Shown: positions 14,688-18,437 of the stretch, one piece after another
Layout: every line of letters begins with the position of its first letter
Numbering within the stretch: position 1 is the stretch's first letter
From: Acidobacteriota bacterium
GTDB taxonomy: Bacteria; Acidobacteriota; Holophagae; Thermotomaculales; Thermotomaculaceae
Length of the DNA stretch: 18,437 bases
Direction of reading: 5' to 3'
Assembly (NCBI GenBank): GCA_027067895.1
Contig: JAMOUY010000414.1
Coordinates: forward strand, 1-18,437
Notes under the pieces: model-generated
What the model saw: the letters and a program-made list of their open reading frames with translations, nothing else
Databases searched by the model: none
What the model was told of the DNA's origin: nothing
Made by a program: the position numbers and the translations under genes

Positions 14688-16022
14688 TTAATCAATTTCC
14701 TCCCTCGTTGCATGGTTTAACTTCCTTAATGATAGCATAACAAGGCCGAAAGATACAAACGCTAAAACAGAAAGAAGCATAAAAAATTTGCTGTGCTTCC
14801 AAACATGGTAGTATCTTCCTACAAAACCGGCAAGGTAATTTCCTATTGCCGTTGCCACAAACCAGCCTCCCATCATTAAGCCTTTTATTCTCGGGGGAGC
14901 AACCTTTGACACAAACGACAATCCCATCGGGCTTAAACAAAGTTCACCGAATGTAACAACAAGGTAGGTTGAAATAAGCCACATTGGTGAAACGGAATTA
15001 TTGTCCAAATCACCGCCTGCAAGGGAAGCGCCAACCATAATCAAAAAGGCAAAACCCGTTAAAAGCATTCCTATGCCTATCTTTGCAGGGGTTGAAGGCT
15101 CTTTTCCTTTTTTGGCAAGATAACCGAAAAATCCCACAACTACCGGTGTCAAAATAAGAATAAACAAAGGATTAAAAACCTGATAAAGTTCGGGCGGAAT
15201 TGTAAGCGTATAGCCGAAAATAGTTATTGTTCTTCTGACAGATTCGTCGGCAAAAAGGGTTAAAGCAAAACCGTTTTGGTGAAAAGCCATCCAGAAAAAG
15301 ATAACAATGAAGAAAATAACCAAAAGGGCAAAAATTCTTTCTTTTTCCTGCTCGGGCGAAATCTCTTTTCCGCCGATTTCCGCGTCTTCGTGTCTGATTC
15401 TGTCAGATTCAATATAGTATTCTTTGAAAACGTTGAAAATTATTAAAGATAAAAGCATTCCAACCGCTGCGGCGCCAAAGGCTAAATTGAAACCGTTTAC
15501 CTCAATTCCGAACCACTCTTTAATGTAAAGAGGCGCCTTGTTTCTCAAAAAACTTGCCGCAAGGGGGGCAAGGAAGGCTCCTACGTTTATTCCCATATAA
15601 AAAATGTTGTAAGCGGCATCCTTTAAGGGTGAGTTGTTGGGATAAAGATTACCGACAAGCACCGAAATATTCGCTTTGAAAAGCCCGTTTCCGATTACAA
15701 GAACCGCAAGGGCAATATAGAAAAACTTTTCGGTAGGATTAGGTATGGCCAGCATTGCATAGCCTGCCATCAAAATGGTGGCTCCTATCATAATGGTTTT
15801 TCTGTATCCCAAAAACCTGTCTGCGATAAAACCGCCAATAAGCGGTGTAAAGTAAACAAAAGCAAGGTATAATCCGTAAACCTGACCGGATTTTTCGGTA
15901 TCCCAGCCAAAGTAATGCTTCATATACAGAGTAAAAAGGGCAAGCATCGTGTAAAATCCGAACCTCTCCCACATTTCCGTGAAAAACAACACCATCAATC
16001 CCTTTGGATGTCCTTTAAACAT
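14688..16022 (-). CDS. POT/PTR-family proton-coupled oligopeptide transporter
   Basis: The 444-residue inner-membrane transporter belongs to the major facilitator superfamily and probably imports di- and tripeptides with protons. The proton-coupling ExxER motif is E16-M-W-E19-R20 on helix 1. The PTR signature GGFIADRFLGYRKTIMIGA spans 63-81, followed by NGLFKANISVLVGNLYP (112-128) and NIFYMGINVGAFLAP (139-153). Helix 7 has FWMAFHQNG, a known variant of the FWxxxEQ motif, and a later helix has TFGELCLSPMGLSFVSK. The substrate is inferred from the family. GGGAGGA (16026-16032) lies 3 bases before the ATG. It is a single-gene unit between ruvA and the LysM gene, with its own promoter. With the subtilase of the same window it fits growth on peptides. 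Confidence 0.93.
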   Translation of the reverse strand: MFKGHPKGLMVLFFTEMWERFGFYTMLALFTLYMKHYFGWDTEKSGQVYGLYLAFVYFTPLIGGFIADRFLGYRKTIMIGATILMAGYAMLAIPNPTEKFFYIALAVLVIGNGLFKANISVLVGNLYPNNSPLKDAAYNIFYMGINVGAFLAPLAASFLRNKAPLYIKEWFGIEVNGFNLAFGAAAVGMLLSLIIFNVFKEYYIESDRIRHEDAEIGGKEISPEQEKERIFALLVIFFIVIFFWMAFHQNGFALTLFADESVRRTITIFGYTLTIPPELYQVFNPLFILILTPVVVGFFGYLAKKGKEPSTPAKIGIGMLLTGFAFLIMVGASLAGGDLDNNSVSPMWLISTYLVVTFGELCLSPMGLSFVSKVAPPRIKGLMMGGWFVATAIGNYLAGFVGRYYHVWKHSKFFMLLSVLAFVSFGLVMLSLRKLNHATREEID

Positions 16023-16051
16023 TTATCCTCCCATACGCTAAATTCCCGATA

Positions 16052-16060
16052 ATTTTAGCA
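16052..16060 (-). promoter_or_regulatory. Extended -10 promoter of the peptide transporter gene
   Basis: TGCTAAAAT is an extended -10 about 30 bases upstream of the transporter ATG. No convincing -35 hexamer is visible at 16-18 bases; a perfect 12-base palindrome occupies that position instead. Confidence 0.5.
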
Positions 16061-16068
16061 CAACAAAG

Positions 16069-16080
16069 GCAAAATTTTGC
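16069..16080 (-). repeat. 12-base perfect palindrome at the transporter promoter
   Basis: GCAAAATTTTGC is self-complementary and begins 12 bases upstream of the -10 hexamer, where the -35 region should be. Its position would suit an operator, but it is short and AT-rich, so chance occurrence is quite possible. Confidence 0.25.
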
Positions 16081-16120
16081 GGAAAATCAAATTAGAGTTT
16101 TAAATTTTTATATCTTTCGC

Positions 16121-16693
16121 TTACAAAGGACTAAGTTTTTCAAAGCAAAGTTTAAGTATTTCTTCAACATTATCGGAAGCCAAATTGTCTTTGCCTATTT
16201 CAGAAAGCACTTTGTCAATTTCTCTTTTTTTATAGCCAAGATTTGTAAGAATCTGAACAACCTCATCCGGCACGGAAGGTTTAAAGTCATTGTCTTTCAC
16301 AAGTTGCCCTTTTAGTTCAAGAATTATCCTTTGAGCGGTTTTTTTGCCGATTCCCGGGATTTTTACAAGAAAGTTCGTATTGCCTTCCAAAATTGCGTTT
16401 TCAACCTTTTCCGCCTCAAACGGGGAAAGAATTGCAAGAGCGGTTTTCGGGCCAATTCCCCCTATGCCTATGAGTTTTTTAAACAAACTTTCTTCCCTTT
16501 TTTCAAGAAAACCGTATAACTCGTTTCTGTCTTCCTTGACAAAATGGTAAGTGTAAAAGAGATATTCTTTTTCAACCTCAACCTTTGACAGAGTTTGAAA
16601 AGACGCAAAAAGCCTGTATCCTATGCCTTGGCACATAACAATTACGGCATCAGGCTCTTTTTCAATAACTTTTCCTTTAACTCTCGCTATCAT
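16121..16693 (-). CDS. ruvA: Holliday junction branch migration protein RuvA
   Basis: This 190-residue protein binds four-way DNA junctions as a tetramer and loads the RuvB motor in recombinational repair. Domain I is the OB fold (1-62, MIARVKGKVIEKEPDAVIVM), with the acidic pin residues E54-D55 in FVKEDRNELYGF. Domain II has two helix-hairpin-helix motifs: LIGIGGIGPKTALAILS (74-90) and IPGIGKKTAQRIILELK (112-128). Domain III (about 143-188) is the RuvB-contacting helical domain with the LGYKKREIDKVL signature. Its ATG directly follows the stop of the transglutaminase-like gene (TAAATG) and has no clear ribosome site, so it is probably translationally coupled. ruvB and ruvC are not in the window. 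A 98-base gap without an obvious terminator follows. Confidence 0.96.
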   Translation of the reverse strand: MIARVKGKVIEKEPDAVIVMCQGIGYRLFASFQTLSKVEVEKEYLFYTYHFVKEDRNELYGFLEKREESLFKKLIGIGGIGPKTALAILSPFEAEKVENAILEGNTNFLVKIPGIGKKTAQRIILELKGQLVKDNDFKPSVPDEVVQILTNLGYKKREIDKVLSEIGKDNLASDNVEEILKLCFEKLSPL

Positions 16694-18385
16694 TTAATGG
16701 CAACACTTTTTCTCAAAATTGTAAAATGAAACGGGTATTTTGCCGTTTTCCGCAAAATGGCTTGTCCTTAAAACATCCCATTCGGCAAAACTTTCAACCC
16801 TGACAAATACCCTGCCCTTTGTCTGATAATCAACCGAAACGTTGTAATCCCACTTCAAATATTCGGAATTTCCGCCTCCAACCGTGGTTATCAAAAATCT
16901 GTTTGCTATCCCACCGAAGGAATAGCATTTATCTCCCTGCCACACTTCGTCTCCCGCATTAACGTCAACCGGAATCCAGCCTAACGGCGGAAGATAGATT
17001 TCAGCCCATCTGTGATAAACGTCGTCAAAGGAAGCGTCTTCTCCCCTGACAACAACCGAGCCTACATACCTTGCGGGAATTCCCGCCGCTCTGCAAAGGG
17101 CTATGTATGAAAATGTGTATTCCGAGCATGAGCCTGTTCCTCTTGAAATAACAACAGGGGCAATATCCCAGCCGCCAATCATCTGATAATTTATTCTGTT
17201 GCCGAGAAACTCAAAAAGTTTTCTTGCTTTAAAGTAAAGATTCTTCTCGTCTCCTACAACTTTTTTAATCACATCCTGAATTACCGGGCTTGTCAAAACA
17301 TACTTTTCGTCGTCTTTCAGGTATTCTTTTTTTATTTTTTCCGGAATGTCTTTTTCGCTTCCTATTTCCTCGGGAAAAATTTTGTATGAAATTGCAAAAA
17401 ACCTTCCTTCAACTTCCATCTTGCAGTTTAATTTCTCGCCGTTTTTTAAATTTTCGGCACTGTAAATCGCAACTTTCTGGCCGTATCTGTCCCTTTTTAT
17501 TTTGTACTTTCCGTCCAACTTTATGTTTTTCAAAACCTGATTGTCCCTGCTTTCGGGCACGGCAATATAAACTTTCGCATTGACAATTTCTCCCGTACCC
17601 ATACATTCAACGGTTGAAAAAACGCTTACTTTTGCGTCCCTTATGTCAAACCTTTCGCATTTGTTTTTGAAAGAATCAATGTCAGCCTCGTATATTTCGT
17701 CTTTTTGATAGCAGGAAACATAGAGTTTGCCTTCCGAATACCAAATCCCGGTAGGATAAGGCACAGGCGATTTGAGATAGAAAATAGTCAACCCAGATTG
17801 AATATCAACCAAGTAAATTCTGTCTCTTCCCCTGTCAGCAACCCAAAGATAGCCTTCCCTGTTTTTTGAAGGCATATAGCACATTGCGGAAACTGTCGGA
17901 AAGGGGGAATTTATTTCCTTTAAAACCGTACCGTCGTTTTTTGAAATTTTGGCTATTTTCTTTTCCCTGTTTCTGCATACCCAGATATTCCCGTCTTTGT
18001 CAAAGGCAACGCCGGTTATTCTCTTCATTGAAGCGGGAAGTGTTTTTACGCAAACTCCGGTTTTAAAATCAATAAGATAGATAAACTCTTTTTGCAAATC
18101 CGCAACCGCAAACAACTTGCCGTCAAAATCAAGAGCGGAAGGCTCATAATTCGGCAATTGAACGGTTTTTTTTATTTTAAACCCGTCGTTTATGCTTCCC
18201 GAAAAAGAGTAAAGAATATCCTTGTGCCTGTCGGTGGTGTAAAAGGTTTTTCCTATCTTAACCAGCCCGTTTGTAAAACCTGTGGGCATATAGCCGGTTT
18301 TTTTAAACACCGGTCCGCTAAAATATTCGGCGGCAAAAGAAGATAGAAAAAAAACAAGAAAAAACGGTACAAGAATTTTTTTCAT
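16694..18385 (-). CDS. Exported beta-propeller / transglutaminase-like fusion protein
   Basis: The protein has 563 residues with a signal peptide (MKKILVPFFLVFFLSSFAA). Residues about 20-245 look like an NHL/SMP-30-type beta-propeller with recurring blades (ITGVAFDKDGNIWVCRNREK, YLWVADRGRDRIYLVD, PTGIWYSEGKLYVSCYQKDE). Residues about 250-340 form the beta domain that often precedes transglutaminase-like cores (KVYIAVPESRDNQVLKNIKL). The transglutaminase-like domain (about 360-500) has an intact Cys-His-Asp triad: C420 in RGTGSCSEYTFSYIALCR, H458 in YHRWAEIYLP and D474 in GWIPVDVNAGD. Bacterial relatives are mostly cysteine proteases or amidases rather than cross-linkers, so the reaction is unknown. 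The extreme C-terminus is Cys-Cys-His, which is unusual. GAGGAG lies 6 bases before the ATG and overlaps the upstream stop. The gene abuts ruvA. Confidence 0.88.
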   Translation of the reverse strand: MKKILVPFFLVFFLSSFAAEYFSGPVFKKTGYMPTGFTNGLVKIGKTFYTTDRHKDILYSFSGSINDGFKIKKTVQLPNYEPSALDFDGKLFAVADLQKEFIYLIDFKTGVCVKTLPASMKRITGVAFDKDGNIWVCRNREKKIAKISKNDGTVLKEINSPFPTVSAMCYMPSKNREGYLWVADRGRDRIYLVDIQSGLTIFYLKSPVPYPTGIWYSEGKLYVSCYQKDEIYEADIDSFKNKCERFDIRDAKVSVFSTVECMGTGEIVNAKVYIAVPESRDNQVLKNIKLDGKYKIKRDRYGQKVAIYSAENLKNGEKLNCKMEVEGRFFAISYKIFPEEIGSEKDIPEKIKKEYLKDDEKYVLTSPVIQDVIKKVVGDEKNLYFKARKLFEFLGNRINYQMIGGWDIAPVVISRGTGSCSEYTFSYIALCRAAGIPARYVGSVVVRGEDASFDDVYHRWAEIYLPPLGWIPVDVNAGDEVWQGDKCYSFGGIANRFLITTVGGGNSEYLKWDYNVSVDYQTKGRVFVRVESFAEWDVLRTSHFAENGKIPVSFYNFEKKCCH

Positions 18386-18388
18386 AAA

Positions 18389-18437
18389 TTACTCCTCTTT
18401 TTTGACAGGTTTATAAACAACACCTTCAAAGGAATAA
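18389..18437 (-). CDS. C-terminal end of an upstream gene (partial)
   Basis: An open frame enters at the right edge and ends at TAA 18389-18391 after YSFEGVVYKPVKKEE. The stop overlaps the GAGGAG ribosome site of the next gene and lies 3 bases before its ATG, as at other junctions here, which supports a real operon partner. Only 15 residues are visible, so no function can be assigned. Confidence 0.5.
   Translation of the reverse strand, partial: YSFEGVVYKPVKKEE

Noticed and set aside
16023..16120. Possible terminator after ruvA
   Set aside because: The only inverted repeat is the 12-base GCAAAATTTTGC palindrome, which has no loop and no following U-tract on the minus strand.
1..18437. Mobile element, CRISPR-Cas, toxin-antitoxin or biosynthetic cluster
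   Set aside because: No transposase, integrase, repeat array, attachment-like duplication or defence domain was found. Nearly all of the window is accounted for by housekeeping and envelope genes.

Overview
The window is an AT-rich bacterial chromosome segment packed with genes, all read from the minus strand, so gene order below runs from high to low coordinates. Genes are separated by 0-100 bases or overlap, and most starts have clear GGAGG-type ribosome binding sites. Exported proteins with Sec signal peptides, a c-di-AMP phosphodiesterase of the 7TM-HD type and a peptide/protein-degrading theme (subtilase, oligopeptide transporter) suggest a heterotrophic, probably diderm bacterium. The carboxypeptidase-regulatory-like plus TPR protein is a style common in Acidobacteriota and related groups. 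The phylum cannot be fixed from sequence reading alone. No tRNA, rRNA, CRISPR, insertion sequence or phage gene was recognised, and no gap exceeds 300 bases.

Layout (5' to 3' on the minus strand). (1) 18437-16121: the tail of an unidentified gene, an exported beta-propeller/transglutaminase-like protein, and ruvA, with a 3-base gap and then a TAA-ATG junction. (2) 16022-14688: a POT-family peptide transporter behind its own extended -10 promoter. (3) 14595-13723: an exported, cysteine-bearing helical LysM protein with its own promoter, ending at a strong intrinsic terminator at 13666-13698. (4) 13658-7863: phoH, pgpH, ybeY, a CorC/HlyC-type CBS protein and era. This is the widely conserved phoH-ybeY-era neighbourhood, with overlapping or abutting reading frames that imply one transcript for ribosome/rRNA maturation plus c-di-AMP turnover. 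(5) 7779-1: rpsO (strong promoter at 7828-7856), pnp, asnS, rimO, a carboxypeptidase-regulatory/TPR protein and a secreted subtilase cut by the window edge. This reads as one long operon in which translation/RNA genes are followed by two exported proteins.

Several starts were moved inward from the longest possible frame because the ribosome binding site demands it: the TPR protein (2626), era (8735), ybeY (10383), phoH (13658) and the LysM protein (14595).

Most of the window is ordinary housekeeping. The points most worth a second look are the beta-propeller/transglutaminase fusion coupled to ruvA, the duplicated Cys-containing helical module of the LysM protein, the terminator placed just before phoH with a promoter-like sequence upstream of it, a 5'-terminal hairpin in the rpsO leader, and a CorC-type protein with an atypical membrane domain.
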